64,000 bases of DNA from Caldilineaceae bacterium (GCA_026645575.1 JAPKMW010000019.1:1-64000); one strand, 5' to 3'; shown: positions 1 to 8,084, counted from the stretch's first letter. A program made the numbers and translations. Notes: generated by a model from the letters alone, not told the origin.

Positions 1-116
1 TGGATAAAGTTGTTTGTTCACAACTTCAGCTTATACCACCTTCTCAACTGACAGCTTTTCCTTTTCAGACAGATTCTAAGATTAGTAAGCTCATTACCTA
101 GAATACAGACCAAATT

Positions 117-1382
117 ATGACCAAATTTGTGGCGTTACGGCGTCTGTTGACAACCCCCCAGGCGACATCTGTCCAGTCGGTGGAGGATCAACGGCTGGCG
201 GCAGCGCAGACCGAAACCAATGGCAGTAAACGGGCGCTCTTGCAGGCCATCGGGTTGACGCAAGTCGATCCGGTGGAGCGTACGCCCCAGTTGCGCCACA
301 CCTTTAAGCGGCTCGATTTCCTCAAAGCCTATATTGTCGAGACGCCAAACCCGGCAGTGGCGGAACGGGCGCGTGAATTGCTTGAACCCGATTATGTGGT
401 GGTGCCGAATGTGGCGCTTTCCTTATCACGCCCCATAATGGATCGGCGCTTTCTGCGCCGGCCACGCGGCTATCTCGGCTGGCCGGAAGCCAGCGGCATC
501 GCCTTGGCCCATCAACAGGGAATCCGTGGTCAGGGGGTGCTGGTCGGTGTGTTGGATACCGGTTGCGACGCTGACCACCTTGAGTTCCGTCAAAAAGAGA
601 TCGACTTTCGCTATATTCCCCTCGACCCAACCGCCGATGCCGTGCGCACTTGTCGCGGCTTTGATGTCGATGGGCATGGCACCCATGTCTGTGGTATCAT
701 TAGTGGACAACATGTGGGCGTAGCGCCGGCGGTTGACTTGATGGTCGCCTCCGTCATCGAAAGTGAAACGTTGCGCACCAGCTTGGAACGGGTGGTCATT
801 GCCCTCAATGCCATGTTGGCCGAAGTGCGGCTGGAAAAGAATCTACACAAGCCGGTGATCATCAACATCTCGCTGGGCTTTGCGCCGGAGTGGGTGAATG
901 TGGCGCAACTGGGCGCGGTCAGCCGGGGGATGCAGCAGATCCTGAATACGCTGCTCTTCGATTATAATGTCTTACCCATTGTCGCCATCGGTAATGATGG
1001 CCCAGGGCGTCTCCGGGCGCCGGCCTACTACCCGGAAACGCTTTCGGTGGGCGCCGTGGATCGCGATCTGAATCCGGCCCCCTTTAGCGGTGGCGGCCAG
1101 TCGCCGGTGGCTGCGCTGATCGAACCGGATCTTGTCGGTTATGGCGTTGATATTTTGTCGAGCCTGGAAAGACAGATCGATGGCCGTAGCGTCTATGCCT
1201 TGGCCAGCGGCACCAGCATGGCTGCCCCTTACGTCACCGGGATCGCCGCCTTGGCCGCCTCTGCCGACCCGACGTTGCAAGGCGACAGATTGCGCCAACA
1301 CCTGCTCACCCACGCCCTGCCCATTGCCGGCGACCGTGATCGGGTTGGCGTCGGGTTGGCTCGTTTTGTTGAGAACTATTGA
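117..1382 (+). CDS. S8 family subtilisin-like serine protease
   Basis: A peptidase of the subtilase family with a complete catalytic triad: Asp about residue 147 (VLDTGC), His about 187 (DGHGTHV) and Ser about 367 (SGTSMAAP). The oxyanion-hole Asn lies in IGNDGPG near residue 290. About 110 residues precede the catalytic domain. They begin without a hydrophobic signal peptide and include a propeptide-like stretch (YIVETPNP, then YVVVPNV), so I infer an intracellular or leaderless enzyme. The total of 421 residues is normal for a single-domain subtilase. The small gene that follows may encode its inhibitor or chaperone. Family assignment is firm; substrate is unknown. Confidence 0.93.
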   Translation: MTKFVALRRLLTTPQATSVQSVEDQRLAAAQTETNGSKRALLQAIGLTQVDPVERTPQLRHTFKRLDFLKAYIVETPNPAVAERARELLEPDYVVVPNVALSLSRPIMDRRFLRRPRGYLGWPEASGIALAHQQGIRGQGVLVGVLDTGCDADHLEFRQKEIDFRYIPLDPTADAVRTCRGFDVDGHGTHVCGIISGQHVGVAPAVDLMVASVIESETLRTSLERVVIALNAMLAEVRLEKNLHKPVIINISLGFAPEWVNVAQLGAVSRGMQQILNTLLFDYNVLPIVAIGNDGPGRLRAPAYYPETLSVGAVDRDLNPAPFSGGGQSPVAALIEPDLVGYGVDILSSLERQIDGRSVYALASGTSMAAPYVTGIAALAASADPTLQGDRLRQHLLTHALPIAGDRDRVGVGLARFVENY

Positions 1383-1469
1383 TAAATGATTTACAGGACA
1401 GCCTATTACAGGGAGGTACGCACAATTAATTGTTAGCCGTTGACAATTAATGATTATCCCGGAGGAAAC

Positions 1470-1796
1470 ATGAACCAACGACACCATCGTGCACCGAAAC
1501 ATGATTCCGCAGATTGGGTTCAAGTGATGCTAACGATTGATCGACCAGCGCCGGAGCGACTAGCCGCTTGTGATCGCCGGCAGAAGTTTGATATATTGTT
1601 GGAAAATGCCCAACACAAGCGCAGCCAGTTGTTACAATGGATTCAGGAGCATGGGCTGACAAATGAGGTGGCCCGTATCGGCGCCCCCACCAGTTTTAAC
1701 CTGCTTTTTGTCCGATGCACCCCCCACGCGGCGGCTCAACTGGCCCATGCACCCGGAGTGATTGATATTGCCCTGGACTACGAACCGAAACATTAG
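1470..1796 (+). CDS. small protein, possible I9-like subtilase propeptide/inhibitor
   Basis: A 108-residue protein. The ATG at 1470 is preferred because GGAGG lies 5 bases upstream; an in-frame TTG at 1440 is less likely. The C-terminal half runs FNLLFVRCTPHAAAQLAH and then GVIDIALDYEP, a beta-alpha-beta pattern ending in a hydrophobic strand and an Asp/Glu-Pro. This resembles the I9 propeptide fold that occupies subtilase active sites. It lies about 90 bases after the subtilase stop on the same strand, so a role as a trans-acting inhibitor or folding chaperone is plausible but inferred from pattern and position only. There is no signal peptide, in line with the leaderless protease. Confidence 0.6.
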   Translation: MNQRHHRAPKHDSADWVQVMLTIDRPAPERLAACDRRQKFDILLENAQHKRSQLLQWIQEHGLTNEVARIGAPTSFNLLFVRCTPHAAAQLAHAPGVIDIALDYEPKH

Positions 1797-1801
1797 ATTC
1801 A

Positions 1802-1850
1802 GTTGATTGGGTCGTTGGTTGAGCCTGTCGAAACCAACGACCCAATCAAC
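1802..1850. repeat. perfect intergenic inverted repeat
   Basis: Two 19-base arms (1802-1820 and 1832-1850) are exact reverse complements around an 11-base loop. It lies between the small protein gene and the VOC gene. There is no T-run, so it looks more like a REP-type hairpin than a classical terminator. The arm motif CGTTGGTT recurs in a shorter inverted repeat at 62850-62890. Confidence 0.8.
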
Positions 1851-1873
1851 CAACTTTACCAAAGAGAACACCT

Positions 1874-2272
1874 ATGGCCCATATTGTTGGTCTCGCTGAA
1901 ATTGTCTTGTGGACTACGGACAAAACGCAAGCAGTGCGCTTCTATCATGAATTGCTGGGGTTGCCCATCATCTCGCCACCGACCCTGCCCAATGTTTTTC
2001 TCAAAGCGGGCGAGGGTCATGCCGGCATTCCCCAGATGATTGTGTTGGTGCCAAAACCGGCAAAGCTACAAGCGGCGCCGCGCGGTTATCAACTCCATCA
2101 CCTAGCCTTTGAAGTGCCGAGTGAACAATTTGATGCCCAATACCAGACCTTTGTCGCCGCCGGTATCCAGCCGCGCAGTGGCAAACACCCGGTGTTGGCG
2201 AGCCGCACTATGTATGTCGATGACCCTGACGGCAATGAGGTAGAGTTCATTTGTCAGGCGCCGGCGTTATAA
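1874..2272 (+). CDS. VOC family (glyoxalase/bleomycin-resistance fold) protein
   Basis: A 132-residue single-domain protein of the vicinal-oxygen-chelate superfamily. The first beta-alpha-beta-beta-beta module starts VGLAEIVLWTTDKTQAVRFY followed by HELLGLPII. The second contains YQLHHLAFEVP and ends MYVDDPDGNEVEFI, the usual metal-binding Glu near the C-terminus. His in LHHLAF and Glu in NEVEF are the probable metal ligands. The family includes glyoxalase I, ring-cleavage dioxygenases and resistance proteins; nothing here decides the substrate. It stands alone between two hairpins. Confidence 0.85.
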   Translation: MAHIVGLAEIVLWTTDKTQAVRFYHELLGLPIISPPTLPNVFLKAGEGHAGIPQMIVLVPKPAKLQAAPRGYQLHHLAFEVPSEQFDAQYQTFVAAGIQPRSGKHPVLASRTMYVDDPDGNEVEFICQAPAL

Positions 2273-2285
2273 GCTATGTTTAGGT

Positions 2286-2304
2286 CGTAGGGGATGCCCC
2301 TACG
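2286..2304. repeat. short perfect hairpin between VOC gene and moeA
   Basis: Arms CGTAGGGG (2286-2293) and CCCCTACG (2297-2304) enclose a 3-base loop. It sits 13 bases after the VOC stop codon. No T-run follows, so terminator function is uncertain. Confidence 0.5.
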
Positions 2305-2348
2305 GCGGATATTTAACTTTGCTGAAAAAACGGACAGAAACATAACCT

Positions 2349-3599
2349 ATGGACTCATCTTACCCTATGTTGCCGGTGGCCGATGCATTGGCAATCGTCC
2401 TGGCCGAAACCCAGCCATTACCCCCTCAAACCCTGCCGTTACGGGATGTGGTTGGGTTGGTCTTGGCAGAAAGCGTTACAGCGTCGGAGCCATTGCCCCC
2501 TTTCCCAGCTTCGATCAAAGACGGCTATGCCGTGATCGCTGCCGACGGCCCCGGTGACTATCCGGTGATTGGCGAAGTGACCGCTGGTCGCGTGGCCGAT
2601 TTTAGGGTGCAGCCCGGCACTGTCGCCTATATCACTACCGGCGCCCCCATCCCCCCCGGCGCTGATGCGGTGGTGATGGTGGAAGAAAGCACGCCGCTGC
2701 CCGCCGCCCATGGGCAACGGCAAGTGCATATCGGGCGACAGGTGCGCGTAGGCGATGACATTCGTAAGATCGGCGCCGATATTCACCAAGGGGAAGTGGT
2801 ATTGTCGGCAGGCGTACACCTGGGCGCAGCGGAGGTTGGCTTGTTGGCAACCGTCGGTGCAGCCCAAGTGCGTGTTCATCCACGGCCACGGGTCGCCATT
2901 CTCTCGACCGGTGATGAATTGGTGGAACCGACTGAAGTCATCGGGCCGGGGCAGATTCGCGACAGCAACCGCGCCATGCTCTATAGCGCCGTCATCGCCG
3001 CCGGTGGCGTCCCGCTGGATCTGGGCATTGCCCGCGATACGGCGACCGCGCTGCAAACAAAAATTCAACAAGGCTTGGATGAAGCGGATGTTTTGTTAAC
3101 CTCCGGCGGTGTCTCAATGGGTGATCTTGATCTCATCAAGCCGATTTTGGAACAGGCCGGCGCCGTCCACTTTGGTCGCATTCGCATGAAACCGGGCAAG
3201 CCACTCACCTTTGCCACCGTAACCGTGGCCGGACAGCGCAAGCTGGTCTTTGGCTTGCCAGGCAACCCGGTGAGCAGCCTGGTTACCTACTATTTATTTG
3301 TTGTGCCGGCGCTGCGTCAGTTAGCCGGTTGGGCTGATCCGCACCTGCAACGGGTGGGAGCTTATCTGGCCCAGCCCTTGACGTTGGATGCCTATCGGCC
3401 TGAATACCATCGCGCGACACTTACCTGGAACAACTCATTAAACAATGGGCAAGGCGGCTACCTCGCCACCAGCACCGGTAGTCAAGCGAGCAGCCGGCTG
3501 CTCAGTATGCGCAGTGCCAACGCTCTGCTCCAATTGCCCCAGGCTGAGGGCGTGCTGCCGGCAGGGGCGGTAGTCTCGGCGTTGTGGATTGGGAATTAA
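2349..3599 (+). CDS. moeA: molybdopterin molybdenumtransferase MoeA
   Basis: Inserts molybdate into adenylylated molybdopterin, the last step of molybdenum-cofactor synthesis, in the cytoplasm. The 416 residues match the family length. Visible landmarks are the N-terminal PLPPFPASIKDGYAV segment, the TTGAPIPPGADAVVMVE block, the MoCF-type domain with STGDELVEP and QIRDSNRAML, the binding loop TSGGVSMGDLD, and IRMKPGKPLTF with GLPGNPVSS. The C-terminal domain IV follows. It is the first gene of a cofactor cluster with moaC and the moaD-moaE fusion, so co-regulation is likely, although a strong hairpin separates it from moaC. Confidence 0.96.
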   Translation: MDSSYPMLPVADALAIVLAETQPLPPQTLPLRDVVGLVLAESVTASEPLPPFPASIKDGYAVIAADGPGDYPVIGEVTAGRVADFRVQPGTVAYITTGAPIPPGADAVVMVEESTPLPAAHGQRQVHIGRQVRVGDDIRKIGADIHQGEVVLSAGVHLGAAEVGLLATVGAAQVRVHPRPRVAILSTGDELVEPTEVIGPGQIRDSNRAMLYSAVIAAGGVPLDLGIARDTATALQTKIQQGLDEADVLLTSGGVSMGDLDLIKPILEQAGAVHFGRIRMKPGKPLTFATVTVAGQRKLVFGLPGNPVSSLVTYYLFVVPALRQLAGWADPHLQRVGAYLAQPLTLDAYRPEYHRATLTWNNSLNNGQGGYLATSTGSQASSRLLSMRSANALLQLPQAEGVLPAGAVVSALWIGN

Positions 3600-3600
3600 G

Positions 3601-3664
3601 GGAGAATTGCGCGCTAAAGCGGTTGAGAGATTCAGCCACGCAATCGCTTTAGCGCGCAATCTCC
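3601..3664. repeat. inverted repeat between moeA and moaC
   Basis: Arms GGAGAATTGCGCGCTAAAGC (from 3601) and its near-perfect complement ending at 3664 differ by one base and enclose about 24 bases. It begins 2 bases after the moeA stop. It could attenuate moaC transcription or stabilise the moeA message; there is no long T-run. It does not resemble the known Moco riboswitch. Confidence 0.7.
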
Positions 3665-3688
3665 TCAATCTCTATCAAAAAGGAACGG

Positions 3689-4171
3689 ATGTTGAGTCAC
3701 CTTACACATTTAGATGAACAGGGCCACGCCACAATGGTCGATGTGGGTGATAAGAGTGTGACCACGCGAACAGCCGTGGCGCAGGGTGAAGTCGCGATGT
3801 TGCCGACGACCCTGCAAGCGATTCGTGACGGCAATCTGCCCAAGGGCGATGTCCTGGCGGCGGCGCGCATTGCCGGTATTATGGCGGCCAAGCGCACGCC
3901 CGATCTAATTCCCCTTTGCCATACACTATTACTGACAAAAGTCGCCGTTGACTTTACCCTGGACGAAGCGGCCAATCGCGTCATTGTCACGGCCACTGTC
4001 CGCTGCAACGGCCAAACCGGCGTCGAGATGGAAGCGTTGACCGCCGTTAGTGTCGCTGCCCTGACCATCTACGACATGGCGAAAGCCATTGAAAAGACCA
4101 TGACCATTGGCAATATTCGGCTGCTGGAAAAATATGGGGGGAAGTCGGGCGATTGGCAGCGGAGTGCATGA
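3689..4171 (+). CDS. moaC: cyclic pyranopterin monophosphate synthase MoaC
   Basis: Acts with MoaA to convert GTP into cyclic pyranopterin monophosphate, the first stage of molybdenum-cofactor synthesis. The 160 residues contain the family blocks in order: [38 protein letters not shown] with [24 protein letters not shown] and AKAIEK with the catalytic Lys. There is no moaA in the window, so the first-step partner must be elsewhere. An upstream AAGGA 6 bases before the ATG supports the start. Confidence 0.96.
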   Translation: MLSHLTHLDEQGHATMVDVGDKSVTTRTAVAQGEVAMLPTTLQAIRDGNLPKGDVLAAARIAGIMAAKRTPDLIPLCHTLLLTKVAVDFTLDEAANRVIVTATVRCNGQTGVEMEALTAVSVAALTIYDMAKAIEKTMTIGNIRLLEKYGGKSGDWQRSA

Positions 4172-4235
4172 AAAGACAAGAAGATAGACGGCAGAAGAGA
4201 GCAGATACAAAGCAGGGTAAGGAGTGAGTGAAGGC

Positions 4236-4970
4236 ATGGAAGTGAAAGTAATGTTATTTGCAACGCTACGCCAGTTGGCAGGATGGAAGGAGAAGGTCTT
4301 CCAGTTGCCGGGGGAAGCAAACCTGGGCGATCTATTGACCCTCTTGACCGACGCCCACCCGCAGTTGAATCTGACACAGCGCACGATTTATGCGGCGGTC
4401 AACGAGCAGTATGCCCAGCGTGACACGCCTTTAAAAGCGAATGATGTGGTGGCGATTTTCCCGCCGGTCTCCGGTGGCGCAGAAGCGGCAACGGGGCGTA
4501 AACTCTTTGAAATTACCGAGCAGCCGCTTTCGTTGGATGATGTCGCCGCACGCGTGAATCGCCCGGATTGCGGCGCGATCACCACCTTTGCCGGCACCGT
4601 GCGTGGGGAAACGGCAACGCACGACGGCAAACGGGGCACCGATTTTCTTTTTTATGAAGCCTATGCTGAGATGGCCGAACGTATGTTGGCGCAGATCGGC
4701 GATGAGATCAAAGCGCAATGGCCCAAGGTGCAGGAGGTAAGCATTCTCCATCGTATTGGGCGCTGCGAAGTAGGCGAGCCAAGTGTCGTGATCGCCGTGT
4801 CGACGCCCCATCGCGGGGATGGCTGTTTTGACGCCTGTCGCTATGCCATTGAGCGGCTCAAAGCCATTGTGCCGATCTGGAAACAGGAAAATTGGTCTGA
4901 TGGGCAAGTTTGGGTCGAAGGCCCGCGCCAGCCGGAGATGGACTTGGCCGCACCCGCCTCGGTTGCTTAA
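4236..4970 (+). CDS. MoaD-MoaE fusion, molybdopterin synthase
   Basis: Both subunits of molybdopterin synthase in one chain of 244 residues (start at ATG 4236; an in-frame GTG at 4224 is alternative). Residues 1-81 are MoaD, a ubiquitin-like sulfur carrier whose normal C-terminal end is visible as FPPVSGG at 75-81. The rest is MoaE, with [11 protein letters not shown], the dimer and substrate residues in [18 protein letters not shown], and PIWKQENW. Known MoaX-type fusions exist in mycobacteria, where cleavage after Gly-Gly is needed to free the MoaD tail for thiocarboxylation. The same requirement is inferred here. It ends the moe/moa cluster. Confidence 0.94.
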   Translation: MEVKVMLFATLRQLAGWKEKVFQLPGEANLGDLLTLLTDAHPQLNLTQRTIYAAVNEQYAQRDTPLKANDVVAIFPPVSGGAEAATGRKLFEITEQPLSLDDVAARVNRPDCGAITTFAGTVRGETATHDGKRGTDFLFYEAYAEMAERMLAQIGDEIKAQWPKVQEVSILHRIGRCEVGEPSVVIAVSTPHRGDGCFDACRYAIERLKAIVPIWKQENWSDGQVWVEGPRQPEMDLAAPASVA

Positions 4971-4994
4971 CAGAGTTCAAAAGTTGTCAAAAGC

Positions 4995-5023
4995 TTGACA
5001 CCGGGGCAGCTTCATGGTAAGCT
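4995..5023 (+). promoter_or_regulatory. possible promoter upstream of the RNase P RNA
   Basis: A perfect TTGACA at 4995-5000 is followed after 17 bases by TAAGCT (5018-5023), which matches the -10 consensus at only 3 of 6 positions. It lies about 140 bases before the likely mature 5' end of the RNA, so a leader would have to be processed. Weak call. Confidence 0.3.
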
Positions 5024-5164
5024 ATGGATGTACAGTGCTGTATATGCGGCGCCGTACACGAGCAGTGTAGTTTAATAATTACATAGCTGGTACACAGGGC
5101 GGCATCGTCAATTGTTCTATCCTTGGATAGATGGGCGATGTCGTCTTGCACTCATTGAACGGAG

Positions 5165-5622
5165 CGGACAACAACCGTCGCTGCCGGGCGCCTATGGGTG
5201 GCTCGGTAGAGGAACTTCCCGACTCTCGGCTGGCGGTCGCAAGATACGTCGGCAAGGTTGCCCCACGAAACAGCAAGTGGGGGCAGGCAATGGAATACTA
5301 TTGCTTGACTACAACCGCAACAGAAAGGATTCCCGCCCAAGACAACTTGGGTAAGGGGTGAAACGGTAGGGTAAGAGCCTACCAGCGGGGCCAGCAATGG
5401 TTCCGGCTAGGCGAGCGTGCAACTGAGAGCAAGGCGGGTGGGTCGGGTGATGGCAACACCATTCGATCCCGTCGCAGCGGTGCAGGTGAGGTTGGGTCAC
5501 ACCCAGCAGGCCATGAACTGCCAGCCGGCGCAAGCCGGTTGAGACAGATGACGGTACGGTTACGGGGCAACCCGTAGCGAACAGAATCGGGGGTATGTGT
5601 CCGCCCCGACCGTTGTTGAGTA
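5165..5622 (+). ncRNA. rnpB: RNase P RNA (bacterial type A-like)
   Basis: Catalytic RNA that removes tRNA 5' leaders. Conserved blocks occur in the right order: GAGGAACTTCCCGACTC near 5209 (universal core, 5' half of P4), AACAGAAAG near 5318, GGGTAAGGGGTGAAACGGTA followed by GGGTAAGAGCCTACCAGC near 5349-5384, and GAACAGAATCGGGGG near 5578 (3' half of P4, pairing CCCGA with TCGGG). The ends can form P1 from ACAACAAC (5169 on) and GTTGTTG (about 5612-5618). About 455 nt, slightly longer than the E. coli RNA. The tRNA cluster it would process begins about 60 bases downstream. Exact ends are approximate. Confidence 0.88.
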
Positions 5623-5632
5623 GGGTTGACAA

Positions 5633-5662
5633 TTTGCATAGTTGGGTCAGTTTCGTTATAAT
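5633..5662 (+). promoter_or_regulatory. likely promoter of the tRNA cluster
   Basis: A perfect TATAAT at 5657-5662 lies 16 bases before tRNA-Leu. TTTGCA at 5633-5638 gives an 18-base spacer. A perfect TTGACA at 5626-5631 is also present, but with a 25-base spacing. Confidence 0.55.
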
Positions 5663-5678
5663 AACGAAGTCTGAGAAA

Positions 5679-5760
<82 letters not shown>

Positions 5761-5761
5761 T

Positions 5762-5850
5762 TTCTAATAATTAATTGTCAATGGAAAACGGTTAATTGTT
5801 AATTCATGTTAACCACACGAGCGCATTAACAATTCTCCATTTTCAATTAC
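5762..5850. repeat. AT-rich intergenic repeat (member of a local family)
   Basis: Contains ATTAATTGTCAATGGAAAAC and an internal inverted pair AATTGTTAAT/ATTAACAATT. The same core occurs in reverse at 6241-6336, and a shorter version (CAATTAAT with TTGACAATTAATGATTA) at about 1421-1456. No coding sense. Confidence 0.6.
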
Positions 5851-5852
5851 TA

Positions 5853-5926
<74 letters not shown>

Positions 5927-5946
5927 AGAGAGAAAAATCTGGAGAA

Positions 5947-5979
5947 AGAAATCCGGTTTTTGCCAAAAACCGGATTTCT
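5947..5979. terminator. perfect hairpin after tRNA-Ala, terminator-like
   Basis: Arms AGAAATCCGGTTTTT (5947-5961) and its exact complement (5965-5979) enclose a 3-base loop. A-rich 5' and T-rich 3' flanks within the stem allow it to end transcription in either direction. A fresh consensus promoter starts 35 bases downstream, which supports termination here. Confidence 0.65.
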
Positions 5980-6013
5980 AAAGGGTAAAAAGTAATTTTT
6001 GCTACTCCTGAAT

Positions 6014-6042
6014 TTGACAGAGGCACACAAGCCGGGTATAAT
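6014..6042 (+). promoter_or_regulatory. full-consensus sigma-70-type promoter for tRNA-Gly
   Basis: TTGACA (6014-6019), a 17-base spacer and TATAAT (6037-6042) match both hexamers perfectly. Predicted start of transcription is about 6050, 9 bases before the tRNA. Confidence 0.85.
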
Positions 6043-6056
6043 CAGGTCAACAACAA

Positions 6057-6132
<76 letters not shown>

Positions 6133-6139
6133 GTAAGAG

Positions 6140-6163
6140 GCCGGCCACCAGGTCGGCTTTTTT
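6140..6163 (+). terminator. intrinsic terminator touching tRNA-Phe
   Basis: A 7-bp stem GCCGGCC (6140-6146) / GGTCGGC (6151-6157) with loop ACCA is followed by six T residues (6158-6163). The T-run ends exactly one base before tRNA-Phe, leaving no room for a separate promoter. Confidence 0.75.
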
Positions 6164-6239
<76 letters not shown>

Positions 6240-6240
6240 T

Positions 6241-6336
6241 TTTAATGGTTAATGGTCAATTGAAAACGAATAATGGTTAATGTACTAGCGTGTTTCATTA
6301 GCAATTACTTGTTTTCCATTGACAATTAATGATTAA
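6241..6336. repeat. AT-rich intergenic repeat, second copy
   Basis: Carries GTTTTCCATTGACAATTAAT, the reverse complement of the core at 5762-5850, plus TTAATGGTTAATGG-type direct repeats. It fills the space between tRNA-Phe and tRNA-Gln. Confidence 0.55.
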
Positions 6337-6407
6337 TGGGGGATCGTCTAACGGCAGGACTATGGACTTTGGATCCATCAATTGGGGTTCGAATCCCTGT
6401 CCCCCAG
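6337..6407 (+). tRNA. tRNA-Gln (anticodon TTG)
   Basis: Acceptor TGGGGGA pairs with TCCCCCA. Anticodon arm ATGGA-CTTTGGA-TCCAT gives TTG. The discriminator is G, as is common for glutamine tRNA. A U1-A72 first pair is present. Confidence 0.94.
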
Positions 6408-6412
6408 CTAAG

Positions 6413-6440
6413 CCGGGGTGGATTCACCGCCCCGGTTTTT
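6413..6440 (+). terminator. intrinsic terminator after tRNA-Gln
   Basis: Stem CCGGGG (6413-6418) / CCCCGG (6430-6435), with further pairing inside the loop, is followed by five T residues. Confidence 0.8.
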
Positions 6441-6484
6441 CAATCGCCTAACTCACGTTGCGATACGGTACTCTTCGTAGTCAT

Positions 6485-6557
6485 GGCGCTTGTAGCTCAA
6501 TGGCAGAGCACTTGATTGTGGATCAAGATGTTGTGGGTTCGAGCCCCATCAAGCGCC
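6485..6557 (+). tRNA. tRNA-His (anticodon GTG)
   Basis: Anticodon arm CTTGA-TTGTGGA-TCAAG gives GTG. The eight-pair acceptor fits histidine tRNA: G-1 at 6485 pairs with C73 at 6557, then GCGCTTG with CAAGCGC. Its 3' half is duplicated at 37128-37169, making it the probable integration site of the downstream island. Confidence 0.95.
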
Positions 6558-6561
6558 CCTC
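6520..6561 (+). repeat. putative attL: 3' half of tRNA-His
   Basis: These 42 bases, from the third anticodon base through the tRNA 3' end and four bases beyond, recur in the same orientation at 37128-37169 with 40 of 42 identities. A block that begins in the anticodon loop and keeps the tRNA intact at one end is the usual geometry of tyrosine-recombinase integration into a tRNA gene. Confidence 0.65.
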
Positions 6562-6570
6562 ACGGTTACG

Positions 6571-6609
6571 GGATCTGTCGAGAATGGGTCGTTCTTGATG
6601 AACAGATCC
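6571..6609. terminator. hairpin after tRNA-His
   Basis: GGATCTGT (6571-6578) pairs with ACAGATCC (6602-6609), with an inner AGAA/TTCT pairing. A hairpin with the same GGATCTG/CAGATCC arms follows the tRNA-His fragment at 37186. No long T-run. Confidence 0.5.
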
Positions 6610-6672
6610 TGTAAATCCCTTGCCTTGCGATTGTATATTCCTGTCTATTGGGTATTCAGTTAGTAAGGTGCT

Positions 6673-6710
6673 AAAAGCAGTGTGTCTATTCGAGAGACAC
6701 ACTGCTTTTT
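6673..6710. terminator. strong bidirectional terminator
   Basis: Arms AAAAGCAGTGTGTCT (6673-6687) and AGACACACTGCTTTT (6695-6709) are perfect complements with a 7-base loop and T-run/A-run ends. It closes the tRNA region and separates it from the minus-strand island genes. Confidence 0.8.
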
Positions 6711-6815
6711 GTTATTGGGGGAAATTTGGTAATCCTAGGAATGCGTACGGTTATCGGTCGTTGGGCTGCGCTCGAAAGTGGGAGAGCTTTGGCGTAGTCA
6801 TGGCTTACATGCGCT

Positions 6816-7040
6816 TTAGGTGTTGGCTTTTTGCTCTGCTGCTTCGGCTTTTTGGGCGAGTGGGAAGAGCGGGAGGCCGTTTTCTTGGGCGTACTTGGTT
6901 AGATCCTCGGGCAACACGTAGAAACGGTTGCTGAAGGGATCGCGATAGGCTTTGATGGCGCCGGCATGAATGCGATTGAGGACGGTCTAGCGGGAGAAGC
7001 CGAGACATTTTCCTACTTGTGTCGGCGTGTAACGATTCAT
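6816..7040 (-). pseudogene. excisionase-like HTH protein with internal amber codon
   Basis: Read on the minus strand from ATG 7040, the frame encodes an HTH_17/excisionase-type domain: NRYTPTQVGKCLGFSR, then TAG at 6987-6989, then TVLNRIHAGAIKAYRDPFSN and RFYVLPEDLTKYAQENGLPL, ending at TAA 6816. The pattern of recognition helix followed by a hairpin leading to Phe-Tyr-Val is typical of MerR-like DNA-binding domains of excisionases. The amber codon falls between the two helices of the HTH, so the gene is probably dead unless TAG is read through. Its position next to the tRNA-His attachment site suggests it belonged to the integrated element. Confidence 0.6.
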
Positions 7041-7164
7041 TGTCTTTGTCTTTTCGACAATGTTGGCAATTTCGACCTAGTCTAGGCGCGAATTTTTGAA
7101 TTGTCAAACGCATGGTTGGGGAAAATCGGGAATTTTGCGGGGGTGCAAGCAAGAGTTGTCAGAG

Positions 7165-8020
7165 TTAGGCCGCTTTGTGTTGATAAGAACGTGCGCTGGG
7201 TGGACGTAAGGCCAAGTTTCGTCCCAGCAGCGGCTTTTGAGGCGTGAGTGGAGTTTGGCCACGGTGGTTGCACCTTCGGCAGACCAAATCATGCCAGCTT
7301 GCTTGAGGCGAGCCAAATGATATGCTTACAGCCGCTTTCAATGGTGCCGGAGCCAATTTGCAAGCCGAGGGAGCGAAAGTAATCATAGCGCATACGCTGT
7401 TGTTTGTTGCGGAAGTAGGTGATGGTCTCCTGAACGGCGGGTTTGGTGGCATGGGTATCGAGGATGCGCCGGATGTCGAGGAGTTGGCCCTGCCAGAGAC
7501 GGTCGAGTTGTTGCTTGACCCATTGTTTGGCGAAATCAGTGCCTTTGGTCCGCCCAGGCCGCCTGCCGTTCGGTTGTTTCCGCTGCGGCGACTAACGCCC
7601 CTAAGCTTTCGGTGACGGCACGACACGCATTCGGACTGACTTGCACCAGCGTCAAGCGCACCAGCATCGCCGCTGCTTCGGCAAACGGAAACTGCGCCCC
7701 TAACAACGCCATCAGCGCATTCAGACCCGCACTCACGCCGCCTGCACACAGCCCGATCTGCTCATCCAACGGGCAGAACCCATGATGGCAGGTGGCACAT
7801 AAGTAGTAGGGCCGCCATACCGCAAGCACCCCCAGCACACTCTTCGTCTACCCCACCCGCCGCCGCTGGTACACCGCTTCGCTACCGCACCGACAGGCTA
7901 CCGTTGGCGCCGCGTACAAGGGAGGTAGAGTTCGCACATTGCCACCAACACGGCTTGCCCCACTTCTTGCATCGCCCCCATCACTTCGGTCTCTAGCACC
8001 GCCAGTGTTAGCTCCTCTTT
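7165..8020 (-). pseudogene. degenerate ISKra4-family-like transposase
   Basis: Fragments in several minus-strand frames together follow an ISKra4-type transposase. N-terminal: MGAMQEVGQAVLVAMCELY (about 7915-7990). Zinc-finger region: CRCGSEAVYQRRRVG, a stop, then LGVLAVWRPYYLCATCHHGF and CPLDEQIGL. Central: LLGAQFPFAEAAAMLVRLT and SPNACRAVTESLGAL. C-terminal: QAGMIWSAEGATTVAKLHSR and CWDETW (about 7210-7310). Frameshifts and stops occur between blocks, so no functional enzyme is made. Family assignment rests on remembered motifs and is moderate. Confidence 0.62.
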
Positions 8021-8084
8021 CCCACTTTTTCCCCAACCTTAGGAGTGATAGGAGTAATAGCACTTCTCTCACGTTTGTCAAGAC

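Noticed and set aside
3600..3688. Possible molybdenum-cofactor riboswitch before moaC
   Set aside because: Only a simple long hairpin is visible; none of the conserved multi-helix elements of the Moco motif could be placed.
6620..6934. A 104-codon + strand frame
   Set aside because: It crosses a perfect terminator hairpin and the antisense of the excisionase-like gene and has no family features.
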